Below are positions 6,383 to 14,136 of a stretch of 22,581 nucleotides of DNA, piece by piece. The DNA comes from an uncultured Oscillospiraceae bacterium (lineage in GTDB: Bacteria > Bacillota > Clostridia > Oscillospirales > Acutalibacteraceae), in the NCBI GenBank assembly GCA_900545655.1, contig UQZY01000030.1:1-22581 (forward strand), given 5' to 3'. The notes beneath the pieces are model-generated. The model was given only the letters and a program-made list of their open reading frames with translations. It had not been told where the DNA came from and did no database searches. Each line of letters begins with the position of its first letter. The stretch's first letter is position 1. Both the position numbers and the translations under genes were made by a program.

Positions 6383-6846
6383 TTTCTTCTCCCTTCATAT
6401 ATTTTTCTTGATAATAAGGGCAAAACTTACAACAAGAACAATATTCAAGACATTTTTTATCTTCACCTAATCGTTCTTGAATTTCGTATACATTTGGATA
6501 ATCTTTTTCTAAATTATCTAAATTACTTTTTAATAATTTATCGAATACCGATGGTACAATTTGTAAGTTTAATTTACCCGTAATTTCAGATATAGTAAAT
6601 GAAAATTCTTTTTGCCTGATGGCATAATTTAAAAAAACTAATAGGTTAGTATTTAAATCGTTACTATCAGTTTCTGATTTTTCAAAGATTAGACTTTCAT
6701 TTCTTTTTAGAACAAATTCTATACTTTCATAATCTCTACTTTCATAAGAAAAGAGAATTTTATTTTTTAGATTCTGATCCAATTTTAGTGTGATTATTCC
6801 ATCTACTGATCCATCTATTGCGGTTGAACCAAGTGATTTATTATTC
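6375..6846 (-). pseudogene. 5'-truncated Cys-rich phage gene at the junction
   Basis: The AT-rich frame ends MKGEENE and runs upstream without any ATG until it enters the 3' end of prs in another frame. The visible 157 residues include a Cys cluster near the C-terminus (CLEYCSCCKFCPYYQEKY), possibly a metal site, after a helical body with no recognised motif. The gene clearly began further right in its original genome. What precedes it now is out-of-frame prs sequence. Its 3' end keeps normal operon overlap with the next gene, so only the 5' end is lost. It is either cut by an assembly join or by true recombination. Confidence 0.7.
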
Positions 6847-6866
6847 TTATTTAAGTCCTTTTTTAT
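6841..6866. other. Junction between AT-rich phage-like DNA and bacterial chromosome
   Basis: Base composition, codon use and gene style change abruptly here. Left of it lies a headless phage frame; right of it the last prs codons (stop at 6849-6847). No integrase gene, tRNA-based attachment site or obvious repeat is seen at the join. The exact breakpoint cannot be fixed by reading because the bases around the prs stop are AT-rich on both sides. Confidence 0.7.
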
Positions 6867-8016
6867 CAAGCAGAGTGTTGATCTTTTCGGCGGGGTCGAG
6901 AAGGTCGCTGATTGATGTGTCATGGTTAAGGGTGTCAATGATGTATGAAAGATACTTTGACATATCAACTCTTATATACCAATCCTTGCTGAGAAGCTCG
7001 GGGGTACCGTAAATGAGGTTAGTTGTGAACACACGGTCGATAATGCCTTCCTGAAATGCTTTATCGAAAGCATCAAAGCCGTTACAGAAAAGTCCGAATG
7101 CCGAGAAAATATAAATTCTGGCAGCCTTGAGCTCCTTGAGCTTTGTTGCAACCTCGATCATTGATTCACCTGAGGAAATCATATCGTCAACGATGATAAC
7201 ATCCTTGCCCTCAACGTTGTCGCCGAGGAACTCGTGAGCGATGATCGGGTTTCTGCCGTCAACGATTCTTGAGAAATCACGGCGCTTGTAGAACATTCCG
7301 AGCTCAACGCCGAGAACGGTCGAATAGTAAATACAACGTGACATTCCGCCCTCATCGGGGGAGATAATCATTATGTTGTCCTTGTTGATCTTAAGGTTGT
7401 CAACGTTGTTGACTGCGGCCTTGATCATCTGATAGGCGGGGGATATGCTCTCAAATCCGCAAAGGGGGATTGCGTTCATAACTCTCGGGTCGTGTGCGTC
7501 GAAGGTGATGAAGTTTTCAACACCCATGTTGTGAAGCTCCTGAAGCATCATTGCACAGTCGAGCGATTCACGGCTCGAACGCTTGTGCTGTCTGCCCTCA
7601 TAGAGCATCGGCATAATAACGGAAACTCTCTTTGCCTTGCCCTCGATTGCGCTGATTGCACGCTTGAGGTTTGCAAAGTGCTCGTCCGGCGACATCGGAA
7701 CGGTCATTCCGTACATCTTGTATGTTACGCCGTAGTTAAAAACATCGCAAAGAATGTAGATGTCATAGCCTCTGACCGTCTGGTTAAGCGCTGCTTTACC
7801 TTCGCCTGTACCGAAACGGGGGAAATCCATGTTGATAAGATAGGTTGATTTTTCATATCCTGCGAATGCAAGCGTGTCCTTGTGCTCGCTGTTACGCTGA
7901 AATCTCCATCTGATCAGGTAATTGTCGATCTTGTTGGCAAGCTCTTCGCAGCCCGGGAGAGCGATGATACCAAGCTGTCCGACAGGTATGGTGTTGTAAT
8001 TAGGTTCACTTCTCAT
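6847..8016 (-). CDS. prs: Ribose-phosphate pyrophosphokinase, long clostridial form
   Basis: 389 residues. Makes PRPP from ribose 5-phosphate and ATP for nucleotide, His and Trp synthesis. The PRPP-binding loop VIIVDDMISSGES is at about 273-285, the flexible ATP-loop equivalent is YEGRQHKRSSRES at 139-151, and FDAHD is at 172-176. It is longer than the usual 310-320 residue bacterial enzyme, with extra N-terminal and insertion residues typical of a divergent form found in Clostridia. AAAGGCGG precedes the ATG at 8016. The last residues (LLDKKGLK) and the stop fall right at the junction, so the natural C-terminus could differ by a few residues. It faces away from the CDF gene's terminus and appears to be a single-gene unit. 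Confidence 0.9.
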   Translation of the reverse strand: MRSEPNYNTIPVGQLGIIALPGCEELANKIDNYLIRWRFQRNSEHKDTLAFAGYEKSTYLINMDFPRFGTGEGKAALNQTVRGYDIYILCDVFNYGVTYKMYGMTVPMSPDEHFANLKRAISAIEGKAKRVSVIMPMLYEGRQHKRSSRESLDCAMMLQELHNMGVENFITFDAHDPRVMNAIPLCGFESISPAYQMIKAAVNNVDNLKINKDNIMIISPDEGGMSRCIYYSTVLGVELGMFYKRRDFSRIVDGRNPIIAHEFLGDNVEGKDVIIVDDMISSGESMIEVATKLKELKAARIYIFSAFGLFCNGFDAFDKAFQEGIIDRVFTTNLIYGTPELLSKDWYIRVDMSKYLSYIIDTLNHDTSISDLLDPAEKINTLLDKKGLK

Positions 8017-8138
8017 TTATACTATCCGCCTTTCAGAGTTATATGCATATTTTACTATAAAAGAGCAATTTTTTAAAGAGATTGACAAGCTTTTTGTCGA
8101 AAAATATATCACAAATAAAATGGCATAATTTGTTAAGT

Positions 8139-9308
8139 TTATACAAAACTATGTTCTGCTTTTATGACGGTGAAATAACTGTCGTTCACTTCGGAAATTT
8201 TGAGGCTGATTTCTTTGATAATTTCATTCGGCACTTCCTTGAAGCCGTAGGGGATAACAACATCAAAAATGAGATTTGTGTGCATGGGGCCGTCAACAAC
8301 TCTGAAATCATGTATGCTGAGCTCCGGGTTAATGTTCTTTACGATGTTATCTGTCATTTCTTTTAGCTCGTTTACACGCTCATCGTTGACAACAATCGGG
8401 TCATAGTGAATCGTAAGATCAATGCCTATTTCTTTTTTTATATCGTTTTCGATGTTGTCGATTATGTCGTGACCTACCATGACGTCAATATCGGCGGGAA
8501 TTTCAACATGTACTGTTGCGAAATAATGCTCGGGTCCGTAGTTGTGAACAATGAGGTCATGAATTCCGCTAACATGGTCGTATGCCAATATCTTATTTTT
8601 GATTTCGTCAACAAGCTCCTTTGACGGCGGCTGACCGATAAGAGAGCTTAGAGTATCCCTGAATATATCAAGACCTGCCTTTAAGACGAAGCAGGCAACG
8701 ATAATTCCGAGCCAGCCGTCGATATGGAAAGAAGGGAAGAATTTTGAAAGAATTAAGGCGATCAGCGTTACCGAGGTCGCGGCAATATCACTGAGACTGT
8801 CGGCAACGACGGCGGTCATGGCAGGGGAGTCGATTCGTTTGCCGAGGTTCTTATTGAAAAATGCAAGCCAAAGCTTTCCGAGAATCGAAACGGCAATGAT
8901 AACAGCACCGACAAGACTGAACTTAACGTCCTCGGGTGTGCGGATCTTTTTTACCGACTGAATCGCAAGCTCAACACCCATGAAAAGAATGATGAACGAA
9001 ACTATCATGGCAGTAATGTATTCGATTCTGCCGTGACCGAACGGATGATCCTTGTCGGCGGGCTTGCCTGCCATTTTGAATCCGAACACGGTTACCGCCG
9101 ACGAACCGGCATCCGAAAGGTTATTTACAGCGTCGGCGGTGATGGCGATACTGCCTGTCATCGAGCCGACAAAGAATTTCATAAGGCAGAGAACAACGTT
9201 GAGCGCAATGCCGACACAGCCGCTGAGAATGCCGTATTTCATTCTTACTTTTGAGTCGGTAACGTTTTTATAGTCTTTTATAAAAGCTTTGACAATAATA
9301 TTTGTCAT
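8139..9308 (-). CDS. Cation diffusion facilitator metal exporter
   Basis: 389 residues, the normal length for a CDF transporter with a cytoplasmic C-terminal domain. Six membrane segments occupy about residues 28-225. The proton-coupled metal site lies in TM2 (VNNLSD: Asn62 and Asp66) and TM5 (ADSLSD: Asp170 and Asp174). DHPFGHGRIEY after TM2 is a family hallmark. The Asn/Asp plus Asp/Asp set, with no His in TM5, is closer to manganese-type CDF proteins than to the His/Asp zinc type. The extra-long C-terminal part (about 230-389) seems to hold a metal-sensing ferredoxin-like fold repeated in part. It starts 13 bases after the MscS stop, so the two form an operon. Metal choice is inference. 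Confidence 0.88.
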   Translation of the reverse strand: MTNIIVKAFIKDYKNVTDSKVRMKYGILSGCVGIALNVVLCLMKFFVGSMTGSIAITADAVNNLSDAGSSAVTVFGFKMAGKPADKDHPFGHGRIEYITAMIVSFIILFMGVELAIQSVKKIRTPEDVKFSLVGAVIIAVSILGKLWLAFFNKNLGKRIDSPAMTAVVADSLSDIAATSVTLIALILSKFFPSFHIDGWLGIIVACFVLKAGLDIFRDTLSSLIGQPPSKELVDEIKNKILAYDHVSGIHDLIVHNYGPEHYFATVHVEIPADIDVMVGHDIIDNIENDIKKEIGIDLTIHYDPIVVNDERVNELKEMTDNIVKNINPELSIHDFRVVDGPMHTNLIFDVVIPYGFKEVPNEIIKEISLKISEVNDSYFTVIKAEHSFV

Positions 9309-9321
9309 TTAATCACTCGTT

Positions 9322-10149
9322 TCATTTGTTTATATGCACATCAAGCTGATCATAGGGGATATGTATTCCGTTTTTGTCAAATGCAAGCTTGACTTTTTCC
9401 TGCATACTGAAATATGCAGGCCAATAATTTTCACTTTTACACCAAACGAAGCAGGCGAGGTCAACGCCGCTTGCACCGTGTTTTGAAACACCGATGGTAT
9501 GCTTCGGCTCCTTGAGAAGAAGCGGTTCGCTCTCTACAACCTGTTTAAGCACCTTCTTGGCTTTTTCAACGTCGTCGTCATAGCTTATCGAGTAGGTCAG
9601 GTCAAGTCTTATCTTGTCCCTTGCAGTGTAGTTTGTGAGTGTTGAAGTCGTAATTTTCTGATTTGGTACAACTACAAGCTTGTTATCGTTGGTGACAAGC
9701 GTTGTGTACATAAATCTGATTTCCCGAACCTTTCCGCTGACGTTGTCAATCTCAACAAAATCGCCGCTCTTGAACGGTTTGTTGAAAAGAATCTGAATGC
9801 CGCCTGCAAGCTGAGCGATGCTGTTTTGCAGTCCGAGGCCTGCCGTTATTCCTGCCGCTCCGAGGGCGGTAATGAATGAATTTACGTTAAAGCCGACCTG
9901 TTCGAGAGCAACGACAGCGACAATGATTCTGAGAAAAATGACAGTTGAGCGGTTTACAAACCGGTGCATTGACTTGTCAACGTTCTTGCTTTCGAGTATT
10001 TTAACCATGAGTTTTCCGGCAAGCTTCGACAGCCAAAAACCGACGGCGATAACAACAATAAAAACAATAAGCTTTGGCAATGCGGCGGCAAATTTTTCTG
10101 GAAAGTTTGCAAAGCTCCATTGCTTAAGCTCACTCAAAAATGAATTCAT
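9322..10149 (-). CDS. MscS-family mechanosensitive channel
   Basis: 275 residues, close to E. coli MscS. The start is the ATG at 10149, with a strong GGAGG 6 bases upstream; a longer frame upstream has no ribosome site. Three membrane helices are seen: about 25-50, 65-90 and the pore-lining TM3 (ALGAAGITAGLGLQNS, about 95-125) with the Gly/Ala ridge typical of MscS. The beta domain (FKSGDFVEIDNVSGKVREI, then VVVPNQKI) and an alpha-beta C-terminal domain follow. It opens under membrane tension to release solutes on osmotic downshift. It probably forms an operon with the CDF transporter downstream. Confidence 0.92.
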   Translation of the reverse strand: MNSFLSELKQWSFANFPEKFAAALPKLIVFIVVIAVGFWLSKLAGKLMVKILESKNVDKSMHRFVNRSTVIFLRIIVAVVALEQVGFNVNSFITALGAAGITAGLGLQNSIAQLAGGIQILFNKPFKSGDFVEIDNVSGKVREIRFMYTTLVTNDNKLVVVPNQKITTSTLTNYTARDKIRLDLTYSISYDDDVEKAKKVLKQVVESEPLLLKEPKHTIGVSKHGASGVDLACFVWCKSENYWPAYFSMQEKVKLAFDKNGIHIPYDQLDVHINK

Positions 10150-10189
10150 AGTTTTCCTCCGTGTTATTTTATTATTCGATAGTTTATTT

Positions 10190-10215
10190 GGGTCGAGTGG
10201 GCCTCGATCCCTACG
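10190..10215. repeat. REP-like palindrome, copy A
   Basis: GGGTCGAG and CTCGATCC form a stem (one G-T pair) around a TGGGC loop, followed by CTACG. It shares the pattern GTGGGC-N-TCG-NN-CCCTACG with the palindrome at 20303-20328. It lies in the leader of the MscS gene. Confidence 0.6.
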
Positions 10216-10286
10216 GATTTTACATATACCATTTCCTACAAAACACATTCACACTCAAATTATACTATCTGTCTGCCGTAATTGCA

Positions 10287-10320
10287 AGCGAAGAAAGGAC
10301 TGCCGCACGGGCGACAGTCC
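10287..10320 (-). terminator. Terminator of the PHP gene
   Basis: Minus-strand stem GGACTG...CAGTCC (10320-10315 with 10302-10297), with inner pairing, followed by TTTCTTC. It starts 14 bases after the PHP stop codon. Confidence 0.75.
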
Positions 10321-10333
10321 GGAAAATTTCGTT

Positions 10334-11668
10334 TTAGATTATGCCGAGAAGATTTGCAATCTTTTCAACAAGGAATTGAATAATTCCGAAGCTGTGAGAC
10401 TGAATGAGCCTCGTGAACTTATCGCCGAGCGGACCCGTGAAGAGCCAAGGCATCTCAGGAATATCCTTTTCTTTTGCCTCTCTGCCGTCATACCGAAGCT
10501 CAAACGCCTGCGAATATGTTACGCCGCCCTCACCCATAAGCTCAAAGCGAATGTAGCAGCCGAGCTGATCCTCATAATCGTTGAGGTCAATCTTTGTATC
10601 TGTAGAAATCACCTTACCGTCGGCAATCCACTTAACGGAGCTGCAATCACGTCTGCTGTCAAGCGTAAGCTCGATTGTGTTGTCTTTTTGGTCAACCTTG
10701 ATGTTTGAAACAAGAGGAACCTCACCGTTGCCTTCAAAACCCGGTGTGCCGTCTGTATATTTTTGGAATTTGCTGCAAGCAAAGAAGTTGCCGACCTGCA
10801 TGGCTTGCTTGACGTTTTCCTCTGTGTTTTCGGGGAGAAGGAAGTATTCAAAGCTTCTGCCTACGTCGGATACGTACTCGCTGTCGTCATCGGCAAATAC
10901 GATGATGTTTCTGCCTGTGGGGATAACGACCTGAAGAAGCTCATCCCAAAGGGCTCTGTCGGCTCTTGTTACCGAGTCGGTATTGTTGATAATCTCCATA
11001 CCGAGGCAGCTCTTATAATCCTTAAAAATATTTGCAAAATAAGAAATGTAAAAATCCTGATGTGAGCGCTCGGGGAAATTATTCGAATTAACCCAGTCGC
11101 CGACATGGTTAAGAACAGTGAAACCGCCGTAACGGTCAACTGCGGCAACGGAAGAACGGTAGTCGTTTTCGTTGCCCCAAACAGCCTGGCCATAGTCGGT
11201 GAAATAGCCGTTCACATGAGTCTTGGTCATAACAGCCATGTTCATTTCAATTCCGCGCGTGATGTCGATCATACCTCTGCCGTTTCTGTCGGAACCGGTT
11301 GTGATTCTCAAATAATCCTCATCGCTCATCGGATCGGCTTTGCGGAAATAGTTAAAAATGCCGTTTGTCTGTCTTGGCTTATTCCAGCCGTAGTTAATAA
11401 CACCGTGATCGGTCATCGCAAGAATATCATAGTCGAGACTGTAATAAAGCTCAACCATATCCGTAATACTGAGATCGCCGTCGGACGCAACCGAATGGGT
11501 GTGGAGGTTTGCTTTGTAGTAATCCCACTTATCCCAGTCAACACAGTCATACGGATTGACTATCGTGTAGTCGGTTTCTCCTGCCGCATAGGCGGACATG
11601 AGAGGGGAGAACGCTGTGAATAAAAGAGTTGCGCAAGTGATGACGGATAAGACCTTTTTGAGTTTCAT
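10334..11668 (-). CDS. Secreted PHP-domain phosphoesterase
   Basis: 444 residues with a Sec signal peptide (Lys-rich start, hydrophobic core, SAYAA cleavage site near residue 29). The PHP metal-binding motifs are NLHTHSVASDG (His56, His58, Asp63) and DILAMTDHGV (Asp87, His88); later candidates are ITRGIEMN (Glu), NHVGDW (His) and FADDDSEY. PHP proteins hydrolyse phosphate esters with a trinuclear metal centre, and secreted clostridial forms act outside the cell on unknown substrates. After the PHP fold comes a beta-sandwich-like segment (about 315-395), then an unusual hydrophobic C-terminal helix ending FLVEKIANLLGII. AAAGGAG precedes the ATG. It ends at a strong terminator. Substrate unknown. 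Confidence 0.85.
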   Translation of the reverse strand: MKLKKVLSVITCATLLFTAFSPLMSAYAAGETDYTIVNPYDCVDWDKWDYYKANLHTHSVASDGDLSITDMVELYYSLDYDILAMTDHGVINYGWNKPRQTNGIFNYFRKADPMSDEDYLRITTGSDRNGRGMIDITRGIEMNMAVMTKTHVNGYFTDYGQAVWGNENDYRSSVAAVDRYGGFTVLNHVGDWVNSNNFPERSHQDFYISYFANIFKDYKSCLGMEIINNTDSVTRADRALWDELLQVVIPTGRNIIVFADDDSEYVSDVGRSFEYFLLPENTEENVKQAMQVGNFFACSKFQKYTDGTPGFEGNGEVPLVSNIKVDQKDNTIELTLDSRRDCSSVKWIADGKVISTDTKIDLNDYEDQLGCYIRFELMGEGGVTYSQAFELRYDGREAKEKDIPEMPWLFTGPLGDKFTRLIQSHSFGIIQFLVEKIANLLGII

Positions 11669-11846
11669 GATAATTCTCCTTTAAGGCAACTTCGCACAAT
11701 CGAGATGCGGAAATTGCATAATAATTTTTGTCATGCTGCGTTAAATTTTTAAGACCTGCCGACGCAAATCAAAAAAACTTATTGCAACACGGCGAAAACA
11801 GGTTAAAGAAAGACGTGCACAAGAATTTCAGAGGTGCTGTCTTAGC
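11669..11846 (-). other. Intergenic region between the FHA and PHP genes
   Basis: 178 bases holding the ribosome site of the PHP gene and no reading frame. It has several short complementary stretches but no clean promoter or terminator by eye. The style (moderate GC blocks within AT-rich DNA) suggests a leader RNA or a dispersed intergenic element. Confidence 0.3.
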
Positions 11847-12239
11847 TTATTTTATTCTGAATTGAAGCGCGATTCCGCCGAAAGAAACAACGTCTCCGTC
11901 GTTTACAACGGTAGGCTCTTCAATACGTTTATTATGTACGTATGTGCCTGAACTTGAATGAGTGTCTGTAATAATCCAGCCCTTTTTATGCTTGGATATT
12001 ACAGCATGAAAACGTGAGACCGAGGCATAATTGAGCACAATGTCACAGGCGTTGCTCCTGCCGATCGAGGTCTCCCAGCTTGTTATAACATATTCCTTGC
12101 CGTTTTGCTCATCGTAGAAATACGCCGGCGTGACCTTGGGCGCACGGCTCGAAAGCAAATGCTTGACGCAATATGCGGCAATGATGATGCAAAGGGCGGG
12201 AATAAGATATCTGTAAATTTCATTTAACAGTTCTTTCAT
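11847..12239 (-). CDS. Membrane-anchored FHA-domain protein
   Basis: 130 residues. A single N-terminal membrane helix (about residues 9-25, YLIPALCIIIAAYCV) is followed by a cytoplasmic FHA domain. Key phosphothreonine-binding positions are present: Gly60-Arg61-Ser62, Ser75-Arg76-Phe77-His78 and SSGTYVHNKRI (97-106). FHA domains bind phosphorylated threonine peptides made by Ser/Thr kinases, so it likely brings a phosphoprotein to the membrane, for example in cell-wall or division control. No kinase gene is in the window. It has its own good promoter and is divergent from the metallophosphoesterase. Confidence 0.88.
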   Translation of the reverse strand: MKELLNEIYRYLIPALCIIIAAYCVKHLLSSRAPKVTPAYFYDEQNGKEYVITSWETSIGRSNACDIVLNYASVSRFHAVISKHKKGWIITDTHSSSGTYVHNKRIEEPTVVNDGDVVSFGGIALQFRIK

Positions 12240-12266
12240 TGAATCATCCTTTTAATGTTTAATTCA

Positions 12267-12295
12267 ATTATAAGGTTTGCACAAAAAAAAGTCAA
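12267..12295 (-). promoter_or_regulatory. Promoter of the FHA gene
   Basis: Minus-strand TTGACT (12295-12290), 17-nt spacer rich in T, TATAAT (12272-12267). It lies about 27 bases upstream of the ATG. Confidence 0.75.
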
Positions 12296-12305
12296 CATTT
12301 TTTGC

Positions 12306-12334
12306 TTTAAATATTTTTGGTATTATGATATAAT
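12306..12334 (+). promoter_or_regulatory. Probable promoter of the metallophosphoesterase gene
   Basis: A perfect -10 TATAAT (12329-12334) lies about 40 bases upstream of the ATG. The -35 at 17-nt spacing is only TTTAAA, so this promoter may be weak or regulated. Confidence 0.5.
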
Positions 12335-12374
12335 TATGCAAAGCTTTAAATGTACAAACGGAGGTGCATTTTCA

Positions 12375-13676
12375 ATGAACATTGCAAAAAGAATTTTAGC
12401 TGTATTCTTAACGTTGACAATGGCGGTGACGCTGTTCACTTTTTCAACGGGAGCGATCGAATCACAGCAGGAATGGATTGAAAAAAACTGGTCTCGGCTT
12501 TTGGAGTCAAAAGGATCATTGCTTATGACGCCCGGCGAGGATAACACAAAGATGAACTTTTCATGGCAGTCGTCCTATAAGAGCTGTAAGGCTGAAATCG
12601 AGGTCGGAACAAAGCAGGATATGAGCGACGCTCAAAAGCTTGATGTTGACAGCAAATTCAATATTTTCTGCTTTGAATATACACATGAAGCAACGGCGTC
12701 GGAGCTTGAAGCAGACACAACATACTACTACAAGTATTATGCCGATAAGGTTTGGAGCGAGGTTTACTCGTTCACTACGGCTTCTTCCGAAAGCACAAAG
12801 GTTCTGTTTGTTTCGGACTGTCAGATAGGACGTTTCCGTCAAGGAACGGATGAGGAGATACTTCAGCATGACACTTACGGCTGGTACAAGACAATGGAGC
12901 TTGCAACCGAAAGTCACAAGGGCATCAATTTCGTCGTTTCAGCAGGCGATCAGGTTGAGGATTCCTATTCCGAGAAGCAGTATTCGCTTATGGAATCGGT
13001 ACCCCAGCTTAGAAATTATCCTATAGCCGCTGTTGTCGGAAATCATGAATTCTATACCACTAACTATTCAAGTCACTACAATAACCCGAACAGAGATACC
13101 GAGGTGCCGTTTAAGAACCCTGCCGGAAACGGATATTATTTCCTGTATAACGATATTCTTTTCATTGTGCTTGATTCAAATATCGTTGTTCCGACAACGC
13201 ACAGGAAAATTATCAAAGCGGCTTGTGAAGCATATCCAAACGCCAAATGGAAGGTTGTGGCAATGCATCACAGCCCGTATGATGCAAATGCGGCCAAGTA
13301 TTTCACAAGTAAAATCACAAGAGCAACTATCACGCCGTTCTTCGATGAGTTCGGAATCGACCTTTGTCTGAGCGGTCATGACCATTACTACAGCCGTTCT
13401 TATATTATCAAGAACAACAGAGTAACCGATGACGTGCTTACAAACAATACCTACACAAACCCGAAGGGCACTCTTTATGTCAGCGCAAACTCCTCCTCGG
13501 GCAGTAATTATAACGGAATAGATACCGAAAATGTAGGACCGGAATGTGATTTCTGGTTCCAGTCCGATACGCCTTGCTACTCAATAATGGACGTTTCCGG
13601 CGATAAGCTCACCGTAACGACATATGAAACGGATAACAACAGCGTAGTAGATACAATCTCGATAGCAAAAAAATAA
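12375..13676 (+). CDS. Secreted purple-acid-phosphatase-like metallophosphoesterase
   Basis: 433 residues from the ATG at 12375 (GGAGG 10 bases upstream; a longer frame from 12255 lacks one). The signal peptide is residues 1-27 (MNIAKRILAVFLTLTMAVTL, ending in GA). Residues about 45-136 read as an N-terminal FN3-like domain with a YYYKY strand, as in purple acid phosphatases. The catalytic domain has VSDCQIGR (Asp148; the usual second-shell His is Gln150), SAGDQVED, VGNHEFY, AMHHSPYD and LSGHDHYYSRS, the standard dimetal ligands. It would hydrolyse phosphate esters outside the cell. It is a single gene followed by a strong terminator. The exact substrate is unknown. Confidence 0.9.
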   Translation: MNIAKRILAVFLTLTMAVTLFTFSTGAIESQQEWIEKNWSRLLESKGSLLMTPGEDNTKMNFSWQSSYKSCKAEIEVGTKQDMSDAQKLDVDSKFNIFCFEYTHEATASELEADTTYYYKYYADKVWSEVYSFTTASSESTKVLFVSDCQIGRFRQGTDEEILQHDTYGWYKTMELATESHKGINFVVSAGDQVEDSYSEKQYSLMESVPQLRNYPIAAVVGNHEFYTTNYSSHYNNPNRDTEVPFKNPAGNGYYFLYNDILFIVLDSNIVVPTTHRKIIKAACEAYPNAKWKVVAMHHSPYDANAAKYFTSKITRATITPFFDEFGIDLCLSGHDHYYSRSYIIKNNRVTDDVLTNNTYTNPKGTLYVSANSSSGSNYNGIDTENVGPECDFWFQSDTPCYSIMDVSGDKLTVTTYETDNNSVVDTISIAKK

Positions 13677-13691
13677 GACTGAAATCATAAA

Positions 13692-13729
13692 AAGGACTGC
13701 CGATCACAAACCGACAGTCCTTAGTTTTT
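13692..13729. terminator. Bidirectional terminator between convergent genes
   Basis: AAGGACTG/CAGTCCTT stem (13692-13699 with 13715-13722), T-run on the plus side at 13724-13730 and A-run on the left. It serves the metallophosphoesterase gene and probably the AbrB-type gene. The stem is nearly identical to that of the PHP terminator. Confidence 0.8.
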
Positions 13730-13735
13730 TTGATT

Positions 13736-13987
13736 TTATTTTGTAGCTTCACCGATTTGTTGTGCACAGTCCTTGCAGATTTTCTGACCGTTGAATTCAA
13801 TCAAATCATCGGTTTCATGGCAGAAAATACAGGAGGGAGCATATTTCTTCATCAAGATTTCATTTCCTCTTGCAAGGATCTCAACCTTGTTGTTTTCTCC
13901 CATTATATCGAGTTCTTTTCTGATCTCGATAGGAAGAACAATTCTCCCGGCGTTATCAACGCTTCTGACGATTCCCACGCTCTTCAT
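13736..13987 (-). CDS. AbrB/SpoVT-type DNA-binding regulator with C-terminal zinc knuckle
   Basis: 83 residues from the ATG at 13987 (AAAGGAG upstream; a longer frame to 14056 lacks a ribosome site). Residues 1-47 are a classic AbrB swapped-hairpin domain: GIVRSVDNAGRIVLPIEIRK, then LDI, then VEILARGNEILMKKY. Residues 50-76 carry Cys53-x2-Cys56 and Cys71-x2-Cys74, a small zinc ribbon fused at the C-terminus. AbrB-type dimers bind AT-rich promoters and control transition-state genes in Firmicutes. It lies next to the two peptide cassettes, facing the same way, and could control them, but this is only positional. The leader has a CCGC/GCGG hairpin. Confidence 0.88.
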   Translation of the reverse strand: MKSVGIVRSVDNAGRIVLPIEIRKELDIMGENNKVEILARGNEILMKKYAPSCIFCHETDDLIEFNGQKICKDCAQQIGEATK

Positions 13988-14046
13988 AAATACGACTCCT
14001 TTCTTAAAAATCCGACCGCATAAGCGGCTTTTCTTTATTTGATTAC

Positions 14047-14075
14047 ATAATACCACTTTTTACCATATTAGTCAA
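14047..14075 (-). promoter_or_regulatory. Promoter of the AbrB-type gene
   Basis: Minus-strand TTGACT (14075-14070), 17-nt spacer, TATTAT (14052-14047). Leader of about 50 bases before the ATG. Confidence 0.75.
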
Positions 14076-14083
14076 CACATATT

Positions 14084-14121
14084 TTAAAAAAAATAAGCAA
14101 CCGCAAAAGCAGTTGCTTATT
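14084..14121 (-). terminator. Terminator of peptide cassette 1
   Basis: Perfect 10-bp stem 14092-14101/14112-14121 with loop CGCAAAAGCA, followed on the minus strand by a run of T. It lies 16 bases after the stop of the 44-residue peptide gene and separates it from the AbrB promoter. Confidence 0.85.
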
Positions 14122-14136
14122 CTCTGATTCAGGTAA

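Noticed and set aside
6375..6968. A continuous 197-residue gene crossing the junction
   Set aside because: The first 40 residues are an out-of-frame reading of the prs 3' end, and the ATG at 6968 has no ribosome site. Only the AT-rich part is a genuine coding frame.
10150..10248. Longer N-terminus for the MscS channel
   Set aside because: It includes the REP-like palindrome and a GGAGG site that clearly serves the ATG at 10149.
9818..11623. Long plus-strand frames opposite the MscS and PHP genes
   Set aside because: They mirror well-supported minus-strand genes, contain no recognisable motifs and lack ribosome sites.
12255..12374. Longer N-terminus for the metallophosphoesterase
   Set aside because: It would cover the -10 region and precede a textbook signal peptide; the ATG at 12375 has GGAGG upstream.
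10297..13722. The GGACTG...CAGTCC stems at 10297 and 13692 as a dispersed repeat
   Set aside because: Only the stem is similar; both stand just past stop codons with T-runs, so they are ordinary terminators of one style.
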